This document shows positions 8,158 through 15,967 of a stretch of 42,322 bases of DNA, in pieces. This DNA comes from Candidatus Parcubacteria bacterium (lineage in GTDB: Bacteria; Patescibacteriota; Saccharimonadia; Saccharimonadales; 2-12-FULL-41-12): NCBI GenBank assembly GCA_019347895.1, contig JAHWKM010000011.1, positions 1-42,322 on the forward strand, given 5' to 3'. The notes under the pieces were generated by a model. That model saw only the letters and a program-made list of their open reading frames with translations, made no database searches and was not told the origin of the DNA. How positions within the stretch are numbered: the stretch's first letter is position 1; the number at the start of each line of letters is the position of its first letter. The position numbers and the translations under genes are program-made.

Positions 8158-8171
8158 TAGAACAAATGATC

Positions 8172-8295
8172 TTTCAATCGTCACACTTGAGTGTCGGGTG
8201 AGATTTCTCTTTGACTGACGGAGTGCCTGATGCCAAGAAGCTGGCAGGGTTTCGGGCTCTACCCGAAAGCAGGCCAGCTGGTGTGGCGATTGAAA
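8172..8295. repeat. Structured intergenic element D (nested inverted repeats)
   Basis: The 124 bases between the purH stop codon and the trpR promoter form nested stems. The outer arms 8172-8186 and 8281-8295 pair over 15 positions with one T/G exception. Inside, AGCTGGC pairs with GCCAGCT, and TTTCGGG pairs with CCCGAAA around a CTCTA loop. A competing stem (GCCA with TGGC) shares one arm, so two folds are possible. The right arm ends exactly at the purH stop. It could be a purH 3' structure, a small RNA or a mobile hairpin repeat; part of its apex resembles the core of elements A and C. Confidence 0.5.
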
Positions 8296-9909
8296 TTAAT
8301 GGCCGAAGAAACCGCGGCATATAGCGTCAGGCAAAGTCACAAATGAAGCGCCAGCCTTATTGAGCACCTCAATGACCTCATTGTCGCGAACCGACCCCCT
8401 GGAAGTAATTATTGACCTGATCCCCGCGTCAACCAGCATCTGAGGGCCGTCAGTAAACGGAAAGAAACTGTCGCTATAGGCAGACGCACCCTTAAGGTCA
8501 TGCCCCGCGTTCTTGGCCCTCATAAGAGCCAGTTCAGCTGCGGTTACTCTGTCTTGCTGCCCCGCTCCATTGCTTAAAAGCATTCCGTTTTTGAATAGAC
8601 AAATAGTATTGCTATTAGTGGTGGAGCCGACAGCCCACGCGGCAATCATATCCATTTCTTGCTGTTTGGTTACTTTTTTGCCCGCCCACTCTATCTGGGG
8701 ATGGTTAAGATCATAGATAAACGTATAATTTTGTTGGCGGAGCCGTCCGCCCCGGATACATTTAACCCTTTCGGTTTTTTCCAGCGAATCTTCCGTCAAA
8801 TTTCCTAACTCCGGATTCACTAGAACGCGGAGTTTGCCGTTTTTGCGCTTTAAGATTTCTAGCGCGTCTTCGTCTACCCCCGGGGCCATGACTACATCAA
8901 GAATTCTTTTTCCTTGCTCAACTTTATATTTCATTAACGTACGAGCTGTATCTTTATTGATCCTGAAATTAACGGCTACCGAACCGCCGAAAATCGCCCG
9001 CTGATCACCACTGAGCATTTTTTCTATGGCTTTACCTGGGTTGCTATCGATTCCAGCTCCGCAAAGGTTTCCATGCTTGGCACCCAAAGCGATAGGTGGC
9101 ACTTCGTTAAAATTTCTCTCAAAACCAGCTGCCACGTGCGTTATAGTTTGAAGTATCCTGTCTACGTCCGTGTAATTGTTGTAGCTTACTCCCACGCCTT
9201 CAATTAGCTTAAATTTTCCTATAGCAAGAGGATCGTCATTATGCCTTAGAGTAAAAAAACCAGCACCGCCCTGCCAAGGATTTTCGCCGTACTTTGGGCT
9301 TTCTAAGCGCTCGCTAATATTTCCGGATACCTTACCGGGATTTAGGTATTTGGCAGATTCCAGCATATAATCAGCCACCTCTAACTCCGCTGCGGCGGCT
9401 AGTGCGTACTTAAAGCTTTTTTCATTTGGCTTGCCCGCCTTCAGCCATTTTATAACCTCAGTCCGCTGGGAAGCCTTTGATAATACTATTCTTCGGCCTT
9501 TAGCGGCCGCGTGCAGCAAGCTCGGTCCCCCAACATCTGTTTTCTCAATAATTGACGCTTCCGTGCTGCTGGATTTATTAATTTCATCACGCAAAGGGTA
9601 CATATCAACGCAGACTAGGTCTATCCTTGGAATTTTAAGCTTTTTCAATTCTGCTTGATGTTTGCTATCGTCGCTCGCTAAAATCCCGGCGTATATTTCT
9701 CTGGATAGCGTTACCACCCTATGGTCCAGTATCGGCCCGCTCTTGCTTAACTCGACAGTATCGATGACTTCAACCCCGGCCTTTTTAATAACTTCAGCCG
9801 TACCGCCGGAGGCATAAATAGTCCAGCCGAGGTCAGCTAATTCGCGGGCAAATTCCTCAATGCCTGTTTTATCAAACACCGAGATCAACGCGTTCCCCGC
9901 GGTTTTCAC
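8296..9909 (-). CDS. purH: Bifunctional AICAR formyltransferase / IMP cyclohydrolase
   Basis: The 537-residue protein has the two PurH halves. The N-terminal cyclohydrolase part shows SVFDKTGIEEFARELADLGW, LDHRVVTLSREIYAGILA, VDMYPL and the GGPSLLHAAAKG loop. The C-terminal transformylase part shows YGENPWQ, AKHGNLCGAG, SNGAGQQDRV and SDSFFPFTDG. The usual KHANPCG is KHGNLCG here, keeping the catalytic Lys-His. It would carry out the last two steps of de novo IMP synthesis. No other pur gene is in the window. The start is a GTG at 9909, supported by GGAG seven bases upstream. Sequence spacing is divergent but all landmarks are present. Confidence 0.88.
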   Translation of the reverse strand: MKTAGNALISVFDKTGIEEFARELADLGWTIYASGGTAEVIKKAGVEVIDTVELSKSGPILDHRVVTLSREIYAGILASDDSKHQAELKKLKIPRIDLVCVDMYPLRDEINKSSSTEASIIEKTDVGGPSLLHAAAKGRRIVLSKASQRTEVIKWLKAGKPNEKSFKYALAAAAELEVADYMLESAKYLNPGKVSGNISERLESPKYGENPWQGGAGFFTLRHNDDPLAIGKFKLIEGVGVSYNNYTDVDRILQTITHVAAGFERNFNEVPPIALGAKHGNLCGAGIDSNPGKAIEKMLSGDQRAIFGGSVAVNFRINKDTARTLMKYKVEQGKRILDVVMAPGVDEDALEILKRKNGKLRVLVNPELGNLTEDSLEKTERVKCIRGGRLRQQNYTFIYDLNHPQIEWAGKKVTKQQEMDMIAAWAVGSTTNSNTICLFKNGMLLSNGAGQQDRVTAAELALMRAKNAGHDLKGASAYSDSFFPFTDGPQMLVDAGIRSIITSRGSVRDNEVIEVLNKAGASFVTLPDAICRGFFGH

Positions 9910-9953
9910 TCTTAATCTCCAATACCTTCTTTAGTAATTTTTAGTAATTGTCC

Positions 9954-10016
9954 TTCTTAATTTTTTAAGAAAAACCTGTTACTGAATTATTTTACACCTT
10001 ACACCGATTTTTACAA
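9954..10016 (-). promoter_or_regulatory. purH promoter and leader hairpin
   Basis: On the minus strand TTGTAA (10011-10016) and TAAAAT (9989-9994) are 16 bases apart. The roughly 75-base leader contains a perfect TTCTTAA/TTAAGAA hairpin with a four-base loop (9954-9971), then a duplicated TTAGTAATTT-like 10-mer (9931-9950), then the ribosome binding site. No known purine riboswitch pattern was recognised. Confidence 0.4.
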
Positions 10017-10101
10017 ACCTTCTATAAAATTGGTCCACCTATCCACCCCTTAAGTCAGCATCAGGTATTGCTGCTGGAAATTTTCCATTACTTTAAGTTA
10101 A

Positions 10102-10107
10102 TATAAA
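10102..10107 (+). promoter_or_regulatory. -10 element before the zincin gene
   Basis: TATAAA ends 5 bases before the ATG at 10113, and no Shine-Dalgarno sequence is present, so this is another candidate leaderless start. The -35 is not clear. The promoter diverges from that of purH. Confidence 0.3.
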
Positions 10108-10112
10108 CACTC

Positions 10113-10487
10113 ATGGATATTCCAACCGATGCAGAATTTGAAGAGTGGGTGAATCAAGGAATTAGCGCCATTCCTCAGCTTTACCAGGATTATTTAAATA
10201 ATGTGGCGATCGTAATCGCCGACGAACCAACCCCTGAGCAGCGCGAAAAACTAAAACTTCGCTGCGACCAGACTCTGTTTGGACTTTACGAAGGCATACC
10301 GCTGACTAAACGCGGTACGGGCTACAATTTGGTGCTGCCGGATAAAATAACAATCTTCAAACTGCCCATGGCCAGCGCCAGCCGCAACGCCGCTGAACTG
10401 CGCGAGCACGTCAGACACACGGTCTGGCATGAAATCGCCCATTTTTACGGCCTAAACCACGAACAAATCCACAAACTGGAACGGTAA
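10113..10487 (+). CDS. Small zincin-type metallopeptidase family protein
   Basis: The 124-residue protein ends in HTVWHEIAHFYGLNH, a clear HExxH zinc site (HEIAH) with a following His at the distance expected for a third ligand. Size and motif place it in the widespread minimal zincin family often annotated as metallopeptidase family protein (Zincin_1). It has no signal peptide or membrane helix, so it should be cytoplasmic. Its substrate is unknown. It stands alone on the plus strand, and its stop codon lies 5 bases from the end of the convergent ndh gene. Confidence 0.82.
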   Translation: MDIPTDAEFEEWVNQGISAIPQLYQDYLNNVAIVIADEPTPEQREKLKLRCDQTLFGLYEGIPLTKRGTGYNLVLPDKITIFKLPMASASRNAAELREHVRHTVWHEIAHFYGLNHEQIHKLER

Positions 10488-10492
10488 TTTAA

Positions 10493-11689
10493 CTAAGCTT
10501 TGGCGGGTTCCGGGTCGCAGAGGGGGCAGAGGTCTTCTTCTTTTGATTCGGCCAGCCAGCGCTTGGTGGCGTTAAACCACGGTTCATAGTCACGATAAGC
10601 CAGATAGTCTGCAGCCCGCCTAAGCCACCAGCCCAGGCGTCCGAAAATAAATAGCTTGCCCCAGACTACCGCCGCCCAGTCAGGACCGGCCGGCAACACG
10701 TAAACTGGCCTTTTGGAAACATATGGTTCAGGCTTTTCGTCATTAGCCAGGCGCTTAATGTTTTTCGCGACATAAACTCCGTCATAAAGGGCGGTCTGAG
10801 CCAAGCCGCTATATGGCGTGTCGGCATTGTCGCCTATCACGTAAATTCCCGGCTCGGCTTGCAAGAACTGATCGACCCTTACTTTGCGGTTCTTGGCCAG
10901 CTGAAAATTATTATCGCTGAAAAATTTGTTGTTGGACATGCCGGCAGTCCAAATAACCGTATGGCTGCGGATCGGCTTGCCGCTGACCATTAGCTCGTCT
11001 TTAGTCTGCCCCGTCACTCTGGCATTTAGATATAATCTGACGCCGCGCTTTTTAAGCTGCCTCGTAATTCGCATTGACACCATTTTCGGCATTGTTGAAA
11101 CAAGCCGGGGAGAGGCTTCTACTAAATCTACATGGATAGAGCGGTTGGTCTCGCCGTGCTCTCGACAGATTTCATGCACGTATTCGCCCAGCACGCCGGC
11201 CAGCTCTACCCCGGTAGGTCCGCCCCCGACAATAACATAATTCAGATCAGGGTGCTTATGCCTGACCACGTGCTTGTGAAGATGCTTTTTCAAGCGCTCA
11301 GCCTCAGTATTGGTTTTTATGCCGTACGCGAACTCCTCCAGTCCGGGTATGCCGAAAAAATTAGTGGTCATGCCTAGCCCTAAAACAAGCACGTCATACT
11401 CATACTCATCGCCTAAGTCCGTCTTAACGATTTTTTTCTCCCGGTCCAGTTCGCGAGCTCCGTCAATAATAACCTTTACACCCGGAAAGTCTGCAAAAAT
11501 ATCCTTCAAAGGAATACTGGAAACCTCGCTGCTGCCGCCCGTAGCCGTGTGGTATAGCGTCGGATAAAACCGAAAAGTCGGTTTGTGGGTAATCAATCTT
11601 ATTTCAAACCGGCTGTCACGCGCCAATTCCAAGGCTGTTTTTATACCCCCGAAACCGCCGCCAATTATAACTACTTTGTGTTTTGCCAT
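10493..11689 (-). CDS. ndh: Type II NADH:quinone oxidoreductase (NDH-2)
   Basis: The 398-residue flavoprotein has two dinucleotide-binding glycine motifs, GGGFGG at 10-15 for FAD and VGGGPTGVELAG at 154-165 for NADH, plus the late FAD motif VIGDNAD followed by the AQTA segment typical of NDH-2. It would pass electrons from NADH to membrane quinone without pumping protons, acting as a peripheral protein through its C-terminal helix region. It ends in a CPLCDPEP tail whose Cys pair is unusual. With the cyo operon at 19245-23921 it makes a minimal aerobic chain. Other pyridine nucleotide-disulfide oxidoreductases cannot be fully excluded. Confidence 0.85.
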   Translation of the reverse strand: MAKHKVVIIGGGFGGIKTALELARDSRFEIRLITHKPTFRFYPTLYHTATGGSSEVSSIPLKDIFADFPGVKVIIDGARELDREKKIVKTDLGDEYEYDVLVLGLGMTTNFFGIPGLEEFAYGIKTNTEAERLKKHLHKHVVRHKHPDLNYVIVGGGPTGVELAGVLGEYVHEICREHGETNRSIHVDLVEASPRLVSTMPKMVSMRITRQLKKRGVRLYLNARVTGQTKDELMVSGKPIRSHTVIWTAGMSNNKFFSDNNFQLAKNRKVRVDQFLQAEPGIYVIGDNADTPYSGLAQTALYDGVYVAKNIKRLANDEKPEPYVSKRPVYVLPAGPDWAAVVWGKLFIFGRLGWWLRRAADYLAYRDYEPWFNATKRWLAESKEEDLCPLCDPEPAKA

Positions 11690-11721
11690 TCCAACATAAT
11701 TTTAACATAATTAAACGAGTG

Positions 11722-11840
11722 CTTATGACTGTCCAGTGCTGTCTTTTTGCCTCTAATGAGCTCTCTACGGGGTTCGCTTTGCTCTCGCCCGTGGCGCCCA
11801 GCGACTCAAACGATTCAAAAAGACAGCACCTAGTCTTATG
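11722..11840. repeat. Hairpin repeat element A
   Basis: Perfect 14-base arms (11736-11749 and 11816-11829) enclose 66 bases. The conserved core at 11758-11796 starts GAGCTCTCTACGGG and ends GCCCGTGGCG, and forms an ACGGG/CCCGT hairpin. The same core, with 4 mismatches in 39 bases, occurs on the opposite strand in element C at 29855-29893. The element is bordered by short direct repeats CTTATG (11722-11727 and 11835-11840), which could be a target-site duplication. It lies between the divergent ndh and lactate-dehydrogenase genes. Confidence 0.6.
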
Positions 11841-11846
11841 GTATAA

Positions 11847-11982
11847 AGACGCTTAGGCTTAGCCACCCACGCTTTTCGAAGGCGCAAGGGTTGCAAATGG
11901 AGAATGGACGAAATCGGCCATAAGCCGATTTCTCCTTCGCAATGCCTGGAGTGGAGAAAAGCGTGGGTGGCTCAGACGCTTA
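11847..11982. repeat. Hairpin repeat element B with terminal inverted repeats and flanking direct repeat
   Basis: Perfect 17-base inverted arms (11861-11877 and 11956-11972) surround an imperfect long hairpin with an apical GAAATCGGC/GCCGATTTC stem (11910-11932). The whole unit is bordered by an exact 9-base direct repeat AGACGCTTA (11847-11855 and 11974-11982). This is the anatomy of a small non-autonomous mobile element (MITE-like). It has no coding capacity. Together with element A it fills the 315-base gap between ndh and the lactate-dehydrogenase gene. Confidence 0.6.
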
Positions 11983-12004
11983 TGATAGACTAAAACTAGT
12001 AAGT

Positions 12005-13657
12005 ATGAGCGACATAAAAACCGATATTGAAAAATTAATCGAAGGTGAAGTTGACGACTCTGCCAAAGCCAAAGATTACTACAGCCACGACGCTTCTATG
12101 TTTGAGCTGCGGCCGGAAGTTGTAATCTCGCCAAAAAATTCAGCCGATATCCAAAAGGTCGTCAAGTATGTTTCAGCCAACAAATCTGCCAATTCTAACC
12201 TGTCAATCACGGCACGCAGCGGCGGAACCTGTATGAGCGGCGGGGCTATCAACCAGTCAATAATTCTTGACATGACCAAGCATTTTAACAAAATAAAACA
12301 GGTTGACAGCCATGAAGCCAACGTACAACCCGGCGTTTATTACCGGGATTTTGAGAAAGCTACGCTAGAGTGTGATGCTTTAATGCCCTCTTTCCCGGCC
12401 AGCCGCGAACTTTGCACGGTCGGAGGCATGGTCTCCAACAATTCCGGCGGAGAAAAATCATTGGAATTCGGTAAAACCGAAAATTTTGTACAGGAGTTAA
12501 AAGTTATTTTATCCGACGGCAAAGAATATACTATAAAGCCTCTCAAACAAGCGGAGCTGGAAGAAAAAATGGCGCAAAAAAACTATGAAGGCCGGCTTTA
12601 CAAAAAAATCTTTGATCTGATCAATGACAACTACGATGAAATTAAAGCCGCCAAACCAAAAGTGTCAAAAGATTCCACCGGTTACCACTTATGGAATGTT
12701 TGGGATCGCAAAAAATCTATATTTGACCTTACGCATTTAATCGTTGGTTCGCAGGGCACTCTAGGCATCGTAACCGATATTAAGTTCCGTCTAGTCCCGT
12801 GCCCGAAAGAATCCGGCAGCTTGATAATATTTTTAAATCACATGGACAATTTAGGCGAAGTAATCAACAAAGTGATGGAGCATAAACCGGCGACATTCGA
12901 AGGTTTTGACAACTACACTCTAATGCTTAGCTTTAAACTATTTTTTGAGTTTAGAAAAACTCTGGGACTCAAAGAAACTGCTAAATTAGGCCTCATGTTA
13001 TTGCCGTCGCTGTTAAATTTCCGCCGCGGCATACCCAAAATGGTATTGATCGCCCAATTTACAGCCGATACGGATGAAGAAATAGTCGCAAAAGTCAGAA
13101 ACTTGCACAAGGATATGTCCGAATTCGGCCACGAAGCGCTGTTTGAAGAGAGCGAAACCGAAGATCAAGAAAAGAAATTTCAAATCATGCGCCGCGAAAG
13201 CTTTAATCTGCTTCGCAAAAAAGTTCATGAAAAACACACCGCGCCGTTCATTGACGATCTAATTGTTCCTCCGCGCTACTTGCCGGAATTTCTGCCTGAG
13301 CTTAGAAAAATAATAAATAAATACAAGCTCGTAGCTACGGTAGCCGGTCATATGGGCGACGGCAACTTCCATGTCATCCCGCTTATGAAGATAGAACTAC
13401 AAAGCGAGCGTGCCAAGCTAGAGCCGGCCATGCGTGAAGTCAATGCGCTGGTACTGAAATACGGCGGATCGATGAGCGGAGAACATAACGACGGAATGAC
13501 CCGCGGCCCCTGGCTGGATCAACAGTACTCAGAAGAAATAATGGACCATTTCAGGTCAATTAAAAATATTTTTGACCCTAAAAATATTTTTAATCCTCAT
13601 AAAAAAACCGATGCCGACTGGGACTTCTCCATGGCCCATATCCGCCAGCACTTTTAA
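12005..13657 (+). CDS. FAD-linked oxidase, D-lactate dehydrogenase/glycolate oxidase (GlcD/DLD) family
   Basis: The 550-residue protein has the PCMH-type FAD-binding motif RSGGTCMSGG (71-80), the second FAD segment TVGGMVSNNSGGEKSLEFG, and the C-terminal FAD-oxidase motifs HMGDGNFHVIP and SGEHNDGM with the metal/substrate His residues. It probably oxidises D-lactate or a related 2-hydroxy acid and passes electrons to quinone, which fits the adjacent NDH-2. I chose ATG 12005 because the longer frame from 11942 reads through the right arm of element B. There is no Shine-Dalgarno sequence; a TATGAT at 11981-11986 is a possible -10. Confidence 0.85.
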   Translation: MSDIKTDIEKLIEGEVDDSAKAKDYYSHDASMFELRPEVVISPKNSADIQKVVKYVSANKSANSNLSITARSGGTCMSGGAINQSIILDMTKHFNKIKQVDSHEANVQPGVYYRDFEKATLECDALMPSFPASRELCTVGGMVSNNSGGEKSLEFGKTENFVQELKVILSDGKEYTIKPLKQAELEEKMAQKNYEGRLYKKIFDLINDNYDEIKAAKPKVSKDSTGYHLWNVWDRKKSIFDLTHLIVGSQGTLGIVTDIKFRLVPCPKESGSLIIFLNHMDNLGEVINKVMEHKPATFEGFDNYTLMLSFKLFFEFRKTLGLKETAKLGLMLLPSLLNFRRGIPKMVLIAQFTADTDEEIVAKVRNLHKDMSEFGHEALFEESETEDQEKKFQIMRRESFNLLRKKVHEKHTAPFIDDLIVPPRYLPEFLPELRKIINKYKLVATVAGHMGDGNFHVIPLMKIELQSERAKLEPAMREVNALVLKYGGSMSGEHNDGMTRGPWLDQQYSEEIMDHFRSIKNIFDPKNIFNPHKKTDADWDFSMAHIRQHF

Positions 13658-13661
13658 ACTA

Positions 13662-14816
13662 CTAGTACCTGTTAATTGAAAGCTTGAAATTATTACCCGG
13701 CATTTCATCCAAAGATATATTGATAATTTTTCCGCCATTACTAACTACCAGGCTGGAAATATAATCCAGACTTTGGCTTTCAATATCACCAGGGAATATA
13801 ATTTTTCGTACCTGCTCTAAATTGTCACGGACGGTGTCGCGCGTTTTCTTACTCATACCGACCAGCAAAGTTCCCACCCGCCCCTTTTCCGCGGCGTCCT
13901 TGATGTCGGCCGTACGCTCGGAGACTCTGCCGGGACTTCCTCTAAGTTCGCTAAGCCGGGCTAAAACTTGTTTATGAGGCTTGTCTGAAACTTCTTGTAA
14001 AATCACAGCTTTGGATAACTCGTGCAATTTAGCCGTCTCGCTAGCCGGGTAGTGTCCTTCGACAGATTTTTCTAATATTTTCGGATAACGGCTCAAGGAA
14101 CGATATTCGCTTATTTCACTGTCAACTCCGGCTAATATTAACGGCAGTTTCTTATCTGCTTTTTTGCAAACGACCTCATCAATTATTCTAAAGTAACGCT
14201 GTCGCTCCGGATCGCCAGTATCTTTTCCCCCTCCATGCCCATGAAATTCCGCGCCTTTCGGACCGCTTACGGAATGGTGCTGAACGCTCTTTTGATGCAT
14301 TTCGTCAATATTAAGCGCAATTTCCAAGCTCTCAGGCAGCTCAATTCCAGACTCTTCCAGCCCATACGCGTCGCCTTTTAATAACCGTGGTTTATTAAGA
14401 GAAATCTGAAGCACGTAATATACTACGAACTCGTCTAATAATCCTAAAACCGGCGCCAAAAAGAAATGATTCGAGACGCTTGCGTGCTCATCGCTGTCTA
14501 TCGGTAGATTAAAATACTCAAAAGTATCAGGCCGGGCGCACAGCAGCTTGCTTTCGCTAGAGTCTTCCCAAACCGCCCTGTTCTCTAAGAGCTCTTCGCA
14601 TTTCCGGGCAAATTCTTTGTTAAATTCATTATGCTTATCGCGATTATCTAAAATTTCCAATGCTTTTTTGTAAAGGTTTTTAAACCGGGTTTGGTCTTCA
14701 GACATATTAGGCGGCGTTGAAGCCTTATGTGTAGGTAAATATATGGTAACTGCCGGTGCTTTGGCTCCAGTAGTATTTATAAGTTTAAAAAGTTCAATAA
14801 AACTAACTTTATGCAT
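13662..14816 (-). CDS. Bacterial eRF1-like (baeRF family) protein
   Basis: The 384-residue soluble protein begins with a peptide-rich domain containing VTIYLPTHKAS. Its middle has the His/Gly cluster FHGHGGGKDTGDPERQRYF, followed by an IIDEVV...LPLILAGVD core and a C-terminal L7Ae-like region with GTLLVGM. This order is typical of the baeRF proteins, distant bacterial relatives of eRF1/Pelota thought to act on ribosomes; the exact subfamily is not certain and no GGQ motif is seen. The ATG has GGGAG six bases upstream. A 10-codon reading frame overlaps the start (see the uORF). It converges on the lactate-dehydrogenase gene with a 4-base gap. Confidence 0.65.
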   Translation of the reverse strand: MHKVSFIELFKLINTTGAKAPAVTIYLPTHKASTPPNMSEDQTRFKNLYKKALEILDNRDKHNEFNKEFARKCEELLENRAVWEDSSESKLLCARPDTFEYFNLPIDSDEHASVSNHFFLAPVLGLLDEFVVYYVLQISLNKPRLLKGDAYGLEESGIELPESLEIALNIDEMHQKSVQHHSVSGPKGAEFHGHGGGKDTGDPERQRYFRIIDEVVCKKADKKLPLILAGVDSEISEYRSLSRYPKILEKSVEGHYPASETAKLHELSKAVILQEVSDKPHKQVLARLSELRGSPGRVSERTADIKDAAEKGRVGTLLVGMSKKTRDTVRDNLEQVRKIIFPGDIESQSLDYISSLVVSNGGKIINISLDEMPGNNFKLSINRY

Positions 14817-14841
14817 ATTTTACTCCCTTACCCGCAAACAT
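14809..14841 (-). CDS. Short upstream ORF overlapping the baeRF start
   Basis: An ATG at 14841 has a strong GGGAGG six bases upstream and encodes MFAGKGVKYA before TAA at 14809-14811. The frame overlaps the first codons of the eRF1-like gene by 8 bases and lies one base out of phase with it. It may be a leader peptide that couples or regulates translation of the downstream gene. No sequence conservation can be judged here. Confidence 0.35.
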   Translation of the reverse strand: MFAGKGVKYA

Positions 14842-15048
14842 AGTAATCCTCCCGCGGTTCATAAACTATGCAATATCTCACACCAGCTAAGGTTTAGGAT
14901 CAGCGCTTAACTTCTCAAAAGCCACGGCTCGTTACAAAATTATAATTTTATTTTTTATCTGTGGGATTTTTTACAAAGACTAATCAGACAAGATGGTAAT
15001 TTTAATAGATAAATAGTAATAAATAAGTGTTAAAGGATACAAAATATA

Positions 15049-15966
15049 GTGGGTCAAAAAAGAGTTTTTTGGTTGTTTGTTGTTCTTGCGCTGGTTTACA
15101 TCTTGCTTAATGTATTTAGGCCGCCGGAAGCATCAAGTCTATCGCGCGGCCAAATAACGCCAGATCAAGTGCGGCTGCTTCGCTTAACGCTAACTATACC
15201 AATAATAGCCATCATGTTTATCGGCTTTTACGGCTTTAGCAAGGTCAAGAGTTATGCCGAGGCCGTCGCTGAAAGCAGCGAAGGGCCCGCGTTTAATAAA
15301 ATAGCGCAAGGTTTATTAATTCTGGCTCTATGGATTCCAATCACAGCCATAGTTAGAAACACCGCGTCTTACATCGCCTATAGCAATCCCAACTATACCG
15401 AAGCAGCTATAATAATTAGAAATTATATTAATGTAGCTATGGTCTTATTGTCGCTTTACCTCCTGTATCAAGGTTCAAAATTATTAATTCGTAGAGCGAA
15501 AAAAGTTTCCCTTCCCAGCCGCGGTGTCTTTAATGCCATATTTTTTATTTTAAGCGTATTTTTCGTCTATTTTACGCTGGCAAATCCAAACCGTCAGTTC
15601 CCCTCCAAGGCAAACTCCGTAGCCGCCTACTACCTGCCTGACTGGCTGCTTATACCGACTATAATCGTTCCGTACTTGGCGGCACTTTATTTTGGTTTGC
15701 AAGCCGTCCAAAATATTCTACTCTATCGATACAAAGTTAAGGGAATTCTATACAGGCAAGCGCTTGCTAGGCTCGCAAATGGTATGGGTGTAGCTGTTTT
15801 GGCATTGATAGCTGTAGGCTTCTTGTCAGCTTTTACCAATTTTTTTAATAACGTTAATTTAAAAGTATTACTCTTGATTTATTATGGTTTACTCATCTTT
15901 GTTGCGATCGGTTACGTGCTGATAGCCTTGGGCGCCAAAAAACTACACAGGATTGAAGAGGCTTAA
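15049..15966 (+). CDS. Eight-helix integral membrane protein, unknown function
   Basis: The 305-residue product is almost entirely hydrophobic, with about eight membrane helices near residues 6-23, 46-63, 86-104, 122-143, 160-180, 198-222, 246-267 and 275-295 and a short charged tail. No catalytic or transport motif is recognised. The start is a GTG with AAAGGA nine bases upstream. The next gene begins 1 base after its stop. It heads a plus-strand cluster that continues with the MASE1 sensor, the PAS kinase and a receiver protein, so it may provide sensing or be the regulated function. Confidence 0.7.
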   Translation: MGQKRVFWLFVVLALVYILLNVFRPPEASSLSRGQITPDQVRLLRLTLTIPIIAIMFIGFYGFSKVKSYAEAVAESSEGPAFNKIAQGLLILALWIPITAIVRNTASYIAYSNPNYTEAAIIIRNYINVAMVLLSLYLLYQGSKLLIRRAKKVSLPSRGVFNAIFFILSVFFVYFTLANPNRQFPSKANSVAAYYLPDWLLIPTIIVPYLAALYFGLQAVQNILLYRYKVKGILYRQALARLANGMGVAVLALIAVGFLSAFTNFFNNVNLKVLLLIYYGLLIFVAIGYVLIALGAKKLHRIEEA

Positions 15967-15967
15967 A

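Noticed and set aside
8122-8160. A trp attenuator with leader peptide.
   Set aside because: The -10 element is only 7 bases from the trpR start, and there is no Trp-rich short frame or terminator between promoter and trpR.
8172-8295. A known riboswitch (ZTP/pfl) or tRNA-like gene near purH.
   Set aside because: The ZTP-type conserved motifs are absent, the element is downstream of purH, not upstream, and no T-arm or anticodon arm pattern fits.
11942-12004. An upstream ATG at 11942 extending the lactate-dehydrogenase gene by 21 residues.
   Set aside because: The extension is encoded by the right arm and direct repeat of element B, so it is repeat sequence, and the protein family begins at about the ATG at 12005.
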